From Verrucomicrobiia bacterium (GTDB lineage Bacteria > Verrucomicrobiota > Verrucomicrobiia > Palsa-1439), in assembly GCA_035577545.1 (NCBI GenBank), contig DATLVI010000035.1, forward strand, positions 1-64,000: a DNA stretch of 64,000 bases, written 5' to 3'. The notes under the pieces are model-generated. The model searched no databases, was not told where the DNA came from, and worked only from the letters and a program-made list of their open reading frames with translations. The position numbers were made by a program, and so were the translations under genes. The number at the start of each line of letters is the position of its first letter. The stretch's first letter is position 1. Shown here one piece after another: positions 44,253 through 53,991 of this stretch.

Positions 44253-45010
44253 TGCCGTATGCGCTTTTGCAGCGTTCGCTCGATCAAACCATCGACCGCG
44301 AATCGCTGGAAGACGCGGCGGCGGCCTCGCACAGTATACCCCGGCCGGATTGCGCGCGATTGCAGAAGGAATTGTTCGGGATTGTCGTGGACAACCTGGA
44401 TCAGGATCGCGCACTGGCACTCCAACAAGAACTCGGTCGGCGAAATTTCCCGACTGACGTTGTTGACCAGGCTCAACTCGCGGCGTTGAACGAACCCGCT
44501 TCGGGTCAGGAATTTCAGGTCAAGCCCCAAGCCCTGGTCGTCGTTGATCTGTACGGGACCGAGGTCGAGTACCCATGGGAGAAATTCGTATTTGCCGCCG
44601 CTGGATATGTACTGCGGCTCGCCGACCGTCCTTGCCAGACACACTTGGAACCAGCCACGGACCCTTTTCGTCCGAGATACAGGAACGTTGAGGTTGTCGT
44701 GGATTATAAGCTCCAAAATGTCCCCCAATTCCGGTTCGATTGGTTTTTCGATACCGAACCTTACCGCTTGCAATGGATCTGGGACCGCGAGTCAATCGTG
44801 CGTGTCAATCAGGAGCCAATCCGATTGCAGCAGCACGAAAAATTCGTTCTGTTGCTCCAACAATTGACCGGTTTCTTGCCGGCGGAGCGCTTGAATGGCG
44901 GTGTCCGGAAACTCAGTGCCGGGGGTTATTTCGTGTATCCCAGCGTCCGCGCGTTCGAGGAAGAAATCATTTGGTCTTTCCATCAACTGATGCGCAGCGT
45001 CAGTGGTTGA
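44252..45010 (+). CDS. Uncharacterised protein, family A paralogue 2
   Basis: A 252-residue protein with no recognised domain name. Its N-terminus (ARLQKELFGIVVDNLDQDRALALQQELGRRNFPTDVV) has the alpha/beta pattern of L7/L12-C-terminal-type domains. The C-terminus (KFVLLLQQLTGFLPAERLNGGVR, FEEEIIWSFHQLMRSVSG) aligns by eye with the protein at 31869-32693. The ATG at 44252 overlaps the alkyltransferase stop; longer in-frame readings run through that gene and are shadows. Translational coupling to the repair gene is likely, a functional link is not shown. Confidence 0.55.
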   Translation: MPYALLQRSLDQTIDRESLEDAAAASHSIPRPDCARLQKELFGIVVDNLDQDRALALQQELGRRNFPTDVVDQAQLAALNEPASGQEFQVKPQALVVVDLYGTEVEYPWEKFVFAAAGYVLRLADRPCQTHLEPATDPFRPRYRNVEVVVDYKLQNVPQFRFDWFFDTEPYRLQWIWDRESIVRVNQEPIRLQQHEKFVLLLQQLTGFLPAERLNGGVRKLSAGGYFVYPSVRAFEEEIIWSFHQLMRSVSG

Positions 45011-45118
45011 ATGGCCGTTGACGATTTTCGACGGACACGCGCGGAGCGCGGACTGGCAAAATATGTTGCCGCTCCCGGTTGAATCTGCGATAAACCACCG
45101 CACTTGGAGGACGGCGTT

Positions 45119-46516
45119 TTGCTGAATTTACGGTACGATTTCAATAATTTAATGGCCGAACGTGTCGGCGAGCACGGCGTCACGGACGCTGAGATCCGGG
45201 CCCTCGGTCCCAAGCTCGCCGCGGCTGCCGACTCGGTGGAGAAGGCGCCACTCGGTTTTCGCAAGCTTCCTCACGATACGAAGCTCGCAGATGAGGTGGC
45301 CGCCCTTGCCAGTAAAATCCAGGCACGGTGCGACAGCTTCGTTGTCGTCGGGATCGGCGGTTCCGCGCTGGGCAACATTGCGCTCCACAGTGCGCTCAAT
45401 CATCCCGAATACAACCAGCTCGCTCGTCCGCTCCGGCGCGGGCCGCGCTTGTTCGTGCCGGATAACATTGATCCCGATCGCATCGCAGCGTTGCTGGAGG
45501 TTGTCGATCTTGACAACACCGTCTTCAACGTCATCACCAAGTCCGGCGGCACTGCTGAGACGATGAGCGAGTTTCTCGTGTTCCGCGACGCGCTGATCAA
45601 AAAGCTTGGCCCCGAACGGCATGTTGAACGCATCGTCATCACGACGGATCCGGAACGGGGCGAACTGCGGGAGATTGTGAGGCGGGTAGGTTACGCGTCG
45701 ATGCCGATTCCGTCTGATGTAGGCGGACGCTTTTCGGTGCTCAGTGCCGTCGGCTTGCTGAGCGCAGCGGTCACCGGCATTGATATCCACAGGTTGCTGA
45801 AAGGCGCCGCGGAAATGGACGCGCTCTGCCGGAAAACGAAGAAGTTGTGGGAGAATCCCGCGCTCACGGGCGCGGCCCTGCATTACTTGATGGACAAGGC
45901 GAAGGGCAAAAACATCCAGGTGATGATGCCCTATTCGCACGCGTTGCGCAACGTGGCCGATTGGTTCTGTCAACTTTGGGCCGAGAGCCTTGGCAAGAGG
46001 GTGGACCGGGCGGGCAAGATCGTACACGCCGGGCAGACGCCCGAAAAGGCGCTGGGCGTGACCGATCAGCACTCGCTCCTGCAGCTTTACCTCGAAGGGC
46101 CGTTCGACAAAGTCGTGACCTTCCTGACCGTGGACGAATTCCGCGCGACGGTTCCGATTCCACAGGCGTCCCCTGATTTTGAGGCGGCGAAGTATCTCGG
46201 CGGGCGGACGCTGAACGAATTGATCAAGGCCGAACAGCGCGCGACCGAGTTGGCGCTGACGCAGAGCGGCATACCGAACTGTGCGATTCGTCTGCCGCGC
46301 GTGGACGAGGAAACGGTCGGGGCGTTGCTCTACCTGCTCGAAATGCAAACGGCCTACGCGGGCGAACTCTACAATATCAATGCGTTCGACCAACCCGGTG
46401 TAGAACTGGCGAAGAACTTCACGTATGGCTTGATGGGCCGCAAAGGTTACGAGGCGAAGCGTCGCGAGATTGAACAAGCCGGTAAGACGAACCCAAACTG
46501 GGTGGTGAGCGCGTGA
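45119..46516 (+). CDS. pgi: Glucose-6-phosphate isomerase
   Basis: Interconverts glucose-6-phosphate and fructose-6-phosphate. The 465-residue protein has the SIS-fold landmarks GIGGSALGN, FNVITKSGGTAETMSEFL (phosphate loop), the QLWAESLGK catalytic-Glu motif and GVTDQHSLLQLYLEG with the active-site His region. The length and divergent termini match the shorter bacterial/archaeal-type PGIs. The TTG at 45119 is preferred because GGAGG lies eight nt upstream; a TTG at 45104 would sit on top of that site. The stop overlaps the GTG of pyrE. Confidence 0.95.
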   Translation: MLNLRYDFNNLMAERVGEHGVTDAEIRALGPKLAAAADSVEKAPLGFRKLPHDTKLADEVAALASKIQARCDSFVVVGIGGSALGNIALHSALNHPEYNQLARPLRRGPRLFVPDNIDPDRIAALLEVVDLDNTVFNVITKSGGTAETMSEFLVFRDALIKKLGPERHVERIVITTDPERGELREIVRRVGYASMPIPSDVGGRFSVLSAVGLLSAAVTGIDIHRLLKGAAEMDALCRKTKKLWENPALTGAALHYLMDKAKGKNIQVMMPYSHALRNVADWFCQLWAESLGKRVDRAGKIVHAGQTPEKALGVTDQHSLLQLYLEGPFDKVVTFLTVDEFRATVPIPQASPDFEAAKYLGGRTLNELIKAEQRATELALTQSGIPNCAIRLPRVDEETVGALLYLLEMQTAYAGELYNINAFDQPGVELAKNFTYGLMGRKGYEAKRREIEQAGKTNPNWVVSA

Positions 46517-47079
46517 CGGACGCTGAGGTTCTGCGGATCTTTCGCGATACGCGGGCGTTGCTCGACGGGCATTTTCTGCTACGTTCGGGGCTGCACAGCC
46601 GCCAGTACTTCCAATGTGCGCTGGTGCTGCAACACCCGCGTATCGCCGAGCGGCTCTGCGGGGAGTTGGCCGCGAAGTTGAAAAATGCGGGAGCGCAGGT
46701 GGTGATCTCGCCGGCGCTCGGCGGGTTGTTCGTTGGTCACGAAGTCGCACGGGCGCTGAACGTCCGTCATATTTTTGTGGAGAAGAATGCGGCGGTAAAG
46801 CTGGAATTGCGGCGCGGATTCGAGGTCACCGAGGGCGAAAAAGCGCTTGTGGTCGAGGATGTTGTGACCAAGGGTGGCCGGGTGCAGGAGACGCTCGACA
46901 TTGTGCGCGCCCTCGGCGGCGAGGTGGTCGGGGCAGGCGCGCTGGTGGATCGTTCGGGCGGCAAAGTAGGTTTTGGCGTACCGCTGGAAAGTCTGCTAAG
47001 ATTGTCGATTGATACATTCGAACCGGCGACGTGTCCGCTCTGTCAGGCGGGTATGCCGGTGATAAAACCGGGAAGCTGA
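46513..47079 (+). CDS. pyrE: Orotate phosphoribosyltransferase
   Basis: Forms orotidine-5'-phosphate from orotate and PRPP in pyrimidine synthesis. The 188-residue protein contains the type I PRTase PRPP-binding motif [12 protein letters not shown] with the two acidic residues, and [16 protein letters not shown] and [17 protein letters not shown] upstream. The C-terminal [15 protein letters not shown] is characteristic of the Thermus/cyanobacterial-type PyrE. The GTG at 46513 overlaps the pgi stop (GTGA). Confidence 0.94.
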   Translation: MTDAEVLRIFRDTRALLDGHFLLRSGLHSRQYFQCALVLQHPRIAERLCGELAAKLKNAGAQVVISPALGGLFVGHEVARALNVRHIFVEKNAAVKLELRRGFEVTEGEKALVVEDVVTKGGRVQETLDIVRALGGEVVGAGALVDRSGGKVGFGVPLESLLRLSIDTFEPATCPLCQAGMPVIKPGS

Positions 47080-47093
47080 AGCGAAGGATTTGT

Positions 47094-50087
47094 ATGGTTA
47101 GTTGGATATTGAAGAAAATTCTGGGCTCGAAAAACCAGCGCGAAGTCAAGCGCCTCTGGCCGCTGGTCCATCGTGTCAACGAAGTCGAGGCGGAGTACCA
47201 GAAACTCACCGATGAAGAGCTTCGCGGGAAGACGAAAGAGTTCCGAAAGCGGCTCGCGGATGGCGCGTCCCTCGATGATCTCCTGCCGGAAGCGTTCGCC
47301 GCGGTGAAGAACGCGTGCCGCCGTCTCTGCGGCAAGGAATGGCCCGTGCGCGGCCAGCCCTACAAGTGGGACATGGTGCCGTTTGATGTCCAAATCCTTG
47401 GCGGCATCGTGCTACACCAAGGAAAGATCGCGGAAATGGCCACGGGCGAAGGCAAGACGCTGGTTGCCACGCTGCCTCTCTATCTCAACGCGCTCGCCGG
47501 CAACGTTCATCTGGTCACGGTCAATGATTATCTCGCGGCGCGCGACGCCGAGTGGGTGGGCGAGGTCTACAAGTTTCTCGGGCTGACAGTTGGCTGTATC
47601 CAGCACGACCAAAAGCCGGATGTTCGTCGCGCGCAATATGTGTGCGACATCACCTACGGCACCAACGCCGAGTTCGGCTTCGACTACCTCCGCGACAACG
47701 GCATGGCCACCAGCATTGAGACGCAGGTGCAGCGGGGTCATTTCTTCGCAATTGTTGACGAGGTGGATTCGATCCTTGTCGACGAAGCGCGCACGCCGCT
47801 CATCATTAGCGGCCCCGCCACGCTTTCCACGCACGCCTACGACAAGTACAAGCCCCAGGTCGCCGAACTTGTCCGCGCGCAGACGATGCTCTGCAATCGG
47901 TTCGTGAGTGAAGCAAAGCAGTTGCTCGATGGCCGTAGCGCCGACAAGACTACCAATGACGATTTCGACCGCGAGGAGAGGGCGGGCCGTTTGCTGTACC
48001 AGGTCAAGCTGGGGACCCCGAAGAACAAGCAGCTGCAGAAGATGATGGAGGAACCGGCGATTCGGCAACTCGTCGATGAGGCAGAGTTGGAGGTGCTGAA
48101 AGACTCGAGCAAGAAAGAAATGCATGATCTGAAGGAAGAACTCTTCTTCACGATCGACGAAAAGCAGCACGACTCCGATCTCGCCGAGAAGGGCCGCAAG
48201 TTTCTGAGTCCGGACGACCCGGATGCGTTCGTGATCCCCGACCTCGTGACGGCCCTGCAGGAGATGGATACCCAGCATTTGCCCGACGGCGAGAAGGAAA
48301 AGAAGAAGCAGCAGATCCAGCAGGCGTTTGACGAGCGCAGCGAGAAGATCCACAACATCTCGCAATTGCTGCGCGCCTATTGCCTGTTCGAGAAGGACGT
48401 CGAATACGTCGTCCAGGAAAACAAGGTGATGATCGTCGACGAATTCACCGGCCGCCTCATGCCGGGCCGCCGTTGGAGCGACGGATTGCACCAGGCGGTC
48501 GAGGCCAAAGAAGGCGTTGCCATCGAACGTGAAACGCAAACGCTCGCGACCATCACGATCCAGAACTATTTTCGGCTCTACAAGAAACTGGCGGGCATGA
48601 CGGGTACCGCCGAAACGGAAGCCACCGAGTTCGAGAATATTTACAAGCTCGGTGTCATCGTCGTTCCCACCAACAAGCCGTGCGTTCGCAAGGATGAAAA
48701 TGACGTGGTCTACAAGACGCGGCGTGAGAAGTACAACGCGATCATCGAGGACATCGTGGAACGACATCGTCACGGCCAGCCTTCCCTCGTTGGTACGGTC
48801 AGCGTCGAGGCCAGCGAAGTGCTGTCCCGCATGTTGGGCCGCCAGAAGGTCCCCCACAATGTCTTGAATGCGAAATACCATCAGCGCGAGGCGGAGATCA
48901 TCGCGCGCGCGGGCCAGAAAGGCTCGGTGACCATCGCGACCAACATGGCCGGCCGCGGCACCGACATCAAACTCGGCGAGAGTGTGGCGGAAGTCGGCGG
49001 CCTGCATGTGATCGGCAGCGAACGTCACGAAGCGCGGCGCATCGACCGACAGCTCCGCGGGCGTTGTGCGCGTCAGGGTGACCCCGGCAGTTCGCGCTTC
49101 TACGTTTCGCTGGAGGACGATCTGATGCGGTTGTTCGGCAGCGGCCGGATTGCCACGATCATGGAAAAACTGGGCATGAAGGAAGGCGAAGAGTTGGAGC
49201 ACCCGCTTCTTAATCGCTCGATTGAAACCGCCCAGCGCCGCGTCGAAGAGCACCACTTTAGCCAGCGCAAACACACGCTGGAGTACGACGATGTGATGAA
49301 CAAGCAGCGCGAAGTGCTCTATGCCTTCCGCAACGACATCATTCGCGGCGACAGCCCGCGCGAAGCAATCTTCAATATCATCGATGAAGTTGTCGAAGCG
49401 CGCGTCGTCGAGTATTGCCCGGAGGACAAGCAGGCGGACGAATGGGAACTCGAGGCGCTGCTGCGGTGGTCGAACCAGGCTTTTCCGATTGGGCTGCGTC
49501 TGGAGCAGGTCAGCGACAAAACGCGGGATGAGGTCTTGCAGGCGATCCTCGATAAAGTCACTCGCGCCTACGAGGCCAAGGCGGCCAACGAGAATCCCGA
49601 ATCACTCAAGGCCATCGAGCGCCTGATTGTTCTTAATGCCCTTGACCGTCTTTGGCAGGAACATCTGTACAATATGGACCAGCTTCGCAACGGCATCGGC
49701 CTGCGCGCGTACGGCCAGAAAGATCCGCTGGTGGAGTACAAGACCGAAGCGTTCGCGATGTTTGAAGAGATGATGGACAACGTGAAGAACGAAATCGCCA
49801 ACAATGTCTTCCGTTCCGCCAGTTCGCTCGCCGCTTTCGAGAATTTCCTCCGCGCCCTGCCAACACAACTCAGTGGTCCCGACCTCTCGACCGGGTCGGC
49901 TTACAAACAGCCACCGCCGTCCCAGTCAGGAGCGCCCGCTCCCAACGGCGGCCAGGATGTTGTGGGCGAAGCGATTGAAAAGGCGACCATGCCGATCAAG
50001 CGCGAGGTCCCGAAGGTCGGCCGCAACGAGCCTTGTCCCTGCGGTAGCGGCAAGAAGTACAAGAACTGTTGCGGAAAGAATGCGTGA
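47094..50087 (+). CDS. secA: Preprotein translocase ATPase SecA
   Basis: Motor of the general secretion pathway, pushing unfolded precursors through SecYEG. Motifs: Walker A ATGEGKT at 116-122, DEVD box at 222-225 ([16 protein letters not shown]), the preprotein cross-linking region, a helical insertion after about residue 310, and the second NBD with [11 protein letters not shown] and [15 protein letters not shown]. The C-terminus carries the zinc SEC-C motif [16 protein letters not shown], which binds SecB and ribosomes. From the ATG at 47094 (GAAGGATTTGT upstream) it is 997 residues, slightly longer than E. coli SecA. An upstream in-frame ATG at 47031 lies within pyrE. Confidence 0.97.
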   Translation: MVSWILKKILGSKNQREVKRLWPLVHRVNEVEAEYQKLTDEELRGKTKEFRKRLADGASLDDLLPEAFAAVKNACRRLCGKEWPVRGQPYKWDMVPFDVQILGGIVLHQGKIAEMATGEGKTLVATLPLYLNALAGNVHLVTVNDYLAARDAEWVGEVYKFLGLTVGCIQHDQKPDVRRAQYVCDITYGTNAEFGFDYLRDNGMATSIETQVQRGHFFAIVDEVDSILVDEARTPLIISGPATLSTHAYDKYKPQVAELVRAQTMLCNRFVSEAKQLLDGRSADKTTNDDFDREERAGRLLYQVKLGTPKNKQLQKMMEEPAIRQLVDEAELEVLKDSSKKEMHDLKEELFFTIDEKQHDSDLAEKGRKFLSPDDPDAFVIPDLVTALQEMDTQHLPDGEKEKKKQQIQQAFDERSEKIHNISQLLRAYCLFEKDVEYVVQENKVMIVDEFTGRLMPGRRWSDGLHQAVEAKEGVAIERETQTLATITIQNYFRLYKKLAGMTGTAETEATEFENIYKLGVIVVPTNKPCVRKDENDVVYKTRREKYNAIIEDIVERHRHGQPSLVGTVSVEASEVLSRMLGRQKVPHNVLNAKYHQREAEIIARAGQKGSVTIATNMAGRGTDIKLGESVAEVGGLHVIGSERHEARRIDRQLRGRCARQGDPGSSRFYVSLEDDLMRLFGSGRIATIMEKLGMKEGEELEHPLLNRSIETAQRRVEEHHFSQRKHTLEYDDVMNKQREVLYAFRNDIIRGDSPREAIFNIIDEVVEARVVEYCPEDKQADEWELEALLRWSNQAFPIGLRLEQVSDKTRDEVLQAILDKVTRAYEAKAANENPESLKAIERLIVLNALDRLWQEHLYNMDQLRNGIGLRAYGQKDPLVEYKTEAFAMFEEMMDNVKNEIANNVFRSASSLAAFENFLRALPTQLSGPDLSTGSAYKQPPPSQSGAPAPNGGQDVVGEAIEKATMPIKREVPKVGRNEPCPCGSGKKYKNCCGKNA

Positions 50088-50102
50088 CGCACAGCCTGTA
50101 GT

Positions 50103-50119
50103 CCCGAACCGGTTTCGGG
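50103..50119 (+). other. Small hairpin between secA and lnt
   Basis: CCCGAA and TTCGGG pair over 6 bp around a 5-nt loop. There is no T-run, so it is not a standard terminator; it may stabilise or partly attenuate the transcript. Confidence 0.3.
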
Positions 50120-50134
50120 CTAGATAAGCCGCGA

Positions 50135-51733
50135 ATGAGATTCGCGACCGTAAAATCTATTGGAAGCCGCTGGCTTCTGCCTGTTGCCACTGGCGCCCTT
50201 CTGGCTTTCGCACTCCCGCCGTTCAACAGCGGTGAGTTGGGCTGGCTTTCACTCGTACCGTTATTGTTCGCGGTGGAAGATTGTCGTCTGGAGGAGGCGT
50301 TCCGTCGGGGCTACATCGCCGGACTGGTGTTCTTTGGGATGACGATCTGGTGGATTTATCACGTCACACCGGCCGGCACGGTGGGATTGATCGCCTTCCT
50401 CGCGCTCTACTTCGGCGCAGGTGCGGTGGTGTTTGTAATGGCGAACAGCCTCATCCCCGAGTCAGCAGATCCCGAGAAGCAATCAGGCGGCTGGGTCGCG
50501 ATTCGCAACATACTTGTGGCCGCCGTTGCCTCGGCCGGGTGGGTGACATTGGAATGGCTGCGCGGGAAATTATTGTTTGGCGGATTTCCCTGGAATTTCC
50601 TCGGCGTGACCCAGTGGCAGTCGGGTCCGCTCATCCAGTTCGCCAGTGTGACAGGCGTCTACGGCGTATCGGCATTGGTGTGCTTTGTCAATGTCGTCCT
50701 CTATTTCACCATCCGTCGATTTGTCGTGCAGGTGCGAACCCGCGAGAAGCGATGGCGATTGAGCTGGGAGTTCTACGTGGCCATGGGCTTGATCTGCCTT
50801 GCGTTCTGGCAAGGGCTTCCGCAAATCCTGCGGCACAGTGAGGTAAAACAAAAAACCGTGCGCCTCGCGCTGATCCAGGGTGATATTCCCCAGACCTTGA
50901 AGTTTGAGCCGGAGCAAAAACCCATGATTCTGGAACGGTATCGGACACTGACCGAAACCGTCATGGCGGCCCGACCGGAGATGATCATCTGGCCCGAGAC
51001 AGCCACACCTGACGCGTTGCGATATGATCGCGAGTCATTCGAATTAGTGACGAATCTGGCCGTGAAATCGAGTGCATACCTCTTTACCGGCACCGTTGAC
51101 CTCACACCGTATTCGTCACCTGCCGAAGCCTTCAACGGTGCAATCCTCGTGCGGCCGGACGGCACCGTGGGCGAGATCTACCACAAGATCCACCTCGTGC
51201 CCTTCGGTGAATACGTGCCGCTCCGAAAGATTTTCCCGTTCATGAAATGGCTCACGCCCATCGATGGCAGCTTTGAACGGGGCCGGGATTTCACCGTCTT
51301 TCACGCGGCGGACCTGCGGTTTGGTGGGGTCATTTGCTTCGAGGACACGGTTCCGGACTTGTACCGCCATTTTGTCCGGCAAGACGTCGATTTCATGGTC
51401 AATGTCACAAACGATGCGTGGTTCAAGACCTCGCCGGCTGCCGAGATGCATCTTGCCAACGCAATCTTTCGGGCCATCGAAAGTCGTCGTCCACTGGTCC
51501 GCGCATCGAACAGCGGCGTGACGTGCGTCGTAAATGAACACGGCTTCGTTCGCGCGCGTTGTGCATCGTTTAGCGCGGGGACTTTGAACTTTGATTTGCC
51601 GTTGCCGAATGATCGGACCAAAACGTTTTACACCCAGTACGGTGATGTGTTTGTCGGGGCCTGCGCGGTTGTCTCGGTAGCCGCAATCGGGCTTGCCGCG
51701 TTTCGCCGCAATCGGCTAGAGTCGCAAATATGA
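50135..51733 (+). CDS. lnt: Apolipoprotein N-acyltransferase
   Basis: Adds the third acyl chain to the N-terminal Cys of lipoproteins in the inner membrane. The 532-residue protein has N-terminal membrane helices and a periplasmic nitrilase domain with a complete catalytic triad: E288 (WPETATP), K351 (YHKIHLVPFGEYVP) and C401 (GGVICFED). The start ATG at 50135 begins the first membrane segment (WLLPVATGALLAFALPPF). It overlaps plsY by four nt. The presence of lnt supports a diderm with LPS and triacylated lipoproteins. Confidence 0.96.
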   Translation: MRFATVKSIGSRWLLPVATGALLAFALPPFNSGELGWLSLVPLLFAVEDCRLEEAFRRGYIAGLVFFGMTIWWIYHVTPAGTVGLIAFLALYFGAGAVVFVMANSLIPESADPEKQSGGWVAIRNILVAAVASAGWVTLEWLRGKLLFGGFPWNFLGVTQWQSGPLIQFASVTGVYGVSALVCFVNVVLYFTIRRFVVQVRTREKRWRLSWEFYVAMGLICLAFWQGLPQILRHSEVKQKTVRLALIQGDIPQTLKFEPEQKPMILERYRTLTETVMAARPEMIIWPETATPDALRYDRESFELVTNLAVKSSAYLFTGTVDLTPYSSPAEAFNGAILVRPDGTVGEIYHKIHLVPFGEYVPLRKIFPFMKWLTPIDGSFERGRDFTVFHAADLRFGGVICFEDTVPDLYRHFVRQDVDFMVNVTNDAWFKTSPAAEMHLANAIFRAIESRRPLVRASNSGVTCVVNEHGFVRARCASFSAGTLNFDLPLPNDRTKTFYTQYGDVFVGACAVVSVAAIGLAAFRRNRLESQI

Positions 51734-52362
51734 CGGTGGCGATCTTCATTGGCTGCGCGGTCGCTTCTTATTTCCTTGGCTCGATTCCGACCGGCTTTCT
51801 GTGGTCCAAAGCGCGTGGAATCGATATCCGCAAGGTCGGCAGCGGCAATATTGGCGCGACCAATGTGATGCGCGCGCTTGGTAAGGGCCCGGGCCTGGCC
51901 GTGCTGTTGCTGGACGCTGCGAAAGGTTTCCTCCCGGTGTATGTTACGCCTCGCATTTTTCCCAGTGTTGGTCCGACGGCGTTGCAGATCACCTGTTGTA
52001 TCTTCGTGATCGCCGGCCACAACTGGACGTGCTGGTTGAAATTCAAGGGTGGCAAGGGTGTGGCCACGAGTTCCGGCGCGTTGCTGGCGTTTCTTCCGAT
52101 ACCATTTCTCTGTGCGTTCGGCGTTTGGGCGATCATCTTTGCCATCTCGCGCTACGTGTCCCTGGCATCCATCGGCGCAGCGGTTGCGATGCCTGTGGCA
52201 ACCTGGTTCCTGGCAAAGGACAAGACACTGTTCATCTTCACTGTCATTCTTGCCGCCGTCATCATCTATAAACACAAGTCGAATATCCAACGGCTGTTGG
52301 CAGGAACCGAGAACCGTATTGGCCGGCGAAAGGAAGAAGGCGGAAAGGGCGCGATGGCATGA
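51730..52362 (+). CDS. plsY: Acyl-phosphate glycerol-3-phosphate acyltransferase
   Basis: Makes lysophosphatidic acid from acyl-phosphate and glycerol-3-phosphate, the first step of phospholipid synthesis. The 210-residue membrane protein shows the three PlsY motifs: GSIPTGFLW, GSGNIGATNVMRALG and HNWTCWLKFKGGKGVAT, between about five membrane helices. It overlaps lnt upstream and gpsA downstream by four nt each. GpsA provides its glycerol-3-phosphate, so the adjacency is functional. Confidence 0.96.
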   Translation: MTVAIFIGCAVASYFLGSIPTGFLWSKARGIDIRKVGSGNIGATNVMRALGKGPGLAVLLLDAAKGFLPVYVTPRIFPSVGPTALQITCCIFVIAGHNWTCWLKFKGGKGVATSSGALLAFLPIPFLCAFGVWAIIFAISRYVSLASIGAAVAMPVATWFLAKDKTLFIFTVILAAVIIYKHKSNIQRLLAGTENRIGRRKEEGGKGAMA

Positions 52363-53354
52363 ACGTCACCGTAATTGGTACAGGCGGGTGGGGGACGGCG
52401 TTGGCGGTGCTCTTGCACGGCAACGGGCACAAGGTCAATTTGTGGGGGCGGTTGAAGGAGGAGGTCGAGCCGATCATTGCGGCCGGCGAGAACAAGGCAT
52501 TCCTGCCCGGTGTAAAGATTCCCAAGGAAATCGTGCTCACGCTGGATACGAAATCAGCACTGCACGGAGCCGAGTTGGTGGTGTTGGCCGTTCCCTCGCA
52601 CGGAATGCGACCGATCTGCGCAAAACTTCACGATTATCTTCCCACCGACGTTCCCGTGGTCAGCGTTGCGAAGGGAATTGAGAACGGAACAGGTTGCCGG
52701 ATGAGCGAGGTGATCGCGGAAGTGCTCAAGACCGAACACATTGTCGTGCTTTCCGGGCCCAGCCACGCGGAGGAAGTGGGACGCGGGATTCCGACAGCAG
52801 TGGTGGTCGCGTCGCGCCAGGCCGAGCACGCGGTCCGGGCGCAAAAGGCATTCATGAACGAACGCTTCCGCATTTATACGCACGATGACGTCATCGGGGT
52901 CGAATTGGGCGGTGCGCTGAAGAACGTCATTGCCATCGCCGCCGGCACGTGTGACGGGATCGGGTTTGGGGACAACACCAAGGCGGCGTTGTGCACGCGC
53001 GGGCTGACCGAGATGACTCGGCTTGGTGTGGCGTTGGGCGCGCGCTCCGAGACGTTCTTCGGACTGAGCGGCGTGGGGGACCTGATTGTCACCGCGTTCA
53101 GCCGCCACAGCCGCAACCGCGGATTCGGTGAACGGCTGGGAAAAGGTGAAACGCCCGAACAGATCGCCACTAGCACGCAGATGGTGGCCGAGGGGGTAAA
53201 GACAGCCAGTTCAGCCTGGCAACTGGCGCAACGTCATGGCGTGGATGTGCCCATCACGCGTGAGGTGCATGCCATCCTTTACGAAGGCAAACCACCCAAA
53301 CAGGCTGTCCGCGACCTGATGACCCGGGAAGCCAAGCCTGAATTTGGCGCGTGA
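52359..53354 (+). CDS. gpsA: Glycerol-3-phosphate dehydrogenase [NAD(P)+]
   Basis: Reduces dihydroxyacetone phosphate to sn-glycerol-3-phosphate for phospholipid synthesis. The 331-residue protein has the dinucleotide motif VIGTGGWGTALA at the N-terminus, the SGPSHAEEV region, GVELGGALKNVIAIAAG with the catalytic Lys, and GVGDLIVTAFSRHSRNRGFG. Its start overlaps plsY by four nt. The ECF sigma gene follows 18 nt later. Confidence 0.96.
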   Translation: MNVTVIGTGGWGTALAVLLHGNGHKVNLWGRLKEEVEPIIAAGENKAFLPGVKIPKEIVLTLDTKSALHGAELVVLAVPSHGMRPICAKLHDYLPTDVPVVSVAKGIENGTGCRMSEVIAEVLKTEHIVVLSGPSHAEEVGRGIPTAVVVASRQAEHAVRAQKAFMNERFRIYTHDDVIGVELGGALKNVIAIAAGTCDGIGFGDNTKAALCTRGLTEMTRLGVALGARSETFFGLSGVGDLIVTAFSRHSRNRGFGERLGKGETPEQIATSTQMVAEGVKTASSAWQLAQRHGVDVPITREVHAILYEGKPPKQAVRDLMTREAKPEFGA

Positions 53355-53372
53355 GAGCGGGAACTTTTTCCC

Positions 53373-53981
53373 ATGGAGCGTGTCTCAAAGCCGGACGCCA
53401 AAGTTGAGGCAAGCGATCGAGAGTTGCTCGAACGCTGCCGGGCGGGCGATGAAACAGCGTTTGATGACCTGGTGCTGCGCCACCAGCAACGGGCGTTCAA
53501 CGTCGCCTTTCAACTACTGCGCGACCACGAGGATGCCACGGAAGTGGCCCAGGATGCGTTTGTGAGGATCTATCGGAGCATTGGCAATTTTCGCGGGGAG
53601 TGCGAGTTCACGACCTGGCTGCACCAGATCGTTGTGAACCTGGCCCGCAACAAACATCGTTGGTGGAAACGGCGCGGTCGACAGGCGGGCATGTCCTTGG
53701 ACAGCACGGTTGAGACCGCTGATGGGGAAGTGTCCATGCAGATCGCCGGGAACACCGATGCGCCCGACGTGCAGGCGGTGAAGGACGAGTTTGTTGAATT
53801 ATTGAGTCGCCGAATGCACGAACTTCCGCGCAAGTTTCGGGAGGTACTGGTGCTGCGAAACGTCAATAACCTGAGCTATGAAGAAATTGCCGAAGCGCTG
53901 GATTGCTCCGTTGGCACGGTCAAATCGCGGATCGCGCGCGCGCGGGAGGTGTTGCGCAAAAGCCTGAAGGACGAGCTGTGA
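53373..53981 (+). CDS. ECF-type RNA polymerase sigma factor
   Basis: A 202-residue sigma-70 family factor with only regions 2 and 4. Region 2: LVLRHQQRAFNVAFQLLRDHEDATEVAQDAFVRIY and TWLHQIVVNLARNKHR. Region 4: RKFREVLVLRNVNNLSYEEIAEALDCSVGTVKSRIARAREVLRK. This is the RpoE-like pattern. The adjacent gene, starting 10 nt later, encodes its likely zinc anti-sigma factor. Position at the end of the envelope-biogenesis run (secA, lnt, plsY, gpsA) suggests an envelope stress role, which is inference. Confidence 0.95.
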   Translation: MERVSKPDAKVEASDRELLERCRAGDETAFDDLVLRHQQRAFNVAFQLLRDHEDATEVAQDAFVRIYRSIGNFRGECEFTTWLHQIVVNLARNKHRWWKRRGRQAGMSLDSTVETADGEVSMQIAGNTDAPDVQAVKDEFVELLSRRMHELPRKFREVLVLRNVNNLSYEEIAEALDCSVGTVKSRIARAREVLRKSLKDEL

Positions 53982-53991
53982 GGATGGAAAG

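Noticed and set aside
45149-46750. 533-residue minus-strand reading frame
   Set aside because: Antisense shadow of pgi; the plus strand encodes complete, conserved PGI motifs.
47412-49274. 620-residue minus-strand reading frame
   Set aside because: Antisense shadow of secA, low-complexity and rich in Leu/Val as expected from such shadows.
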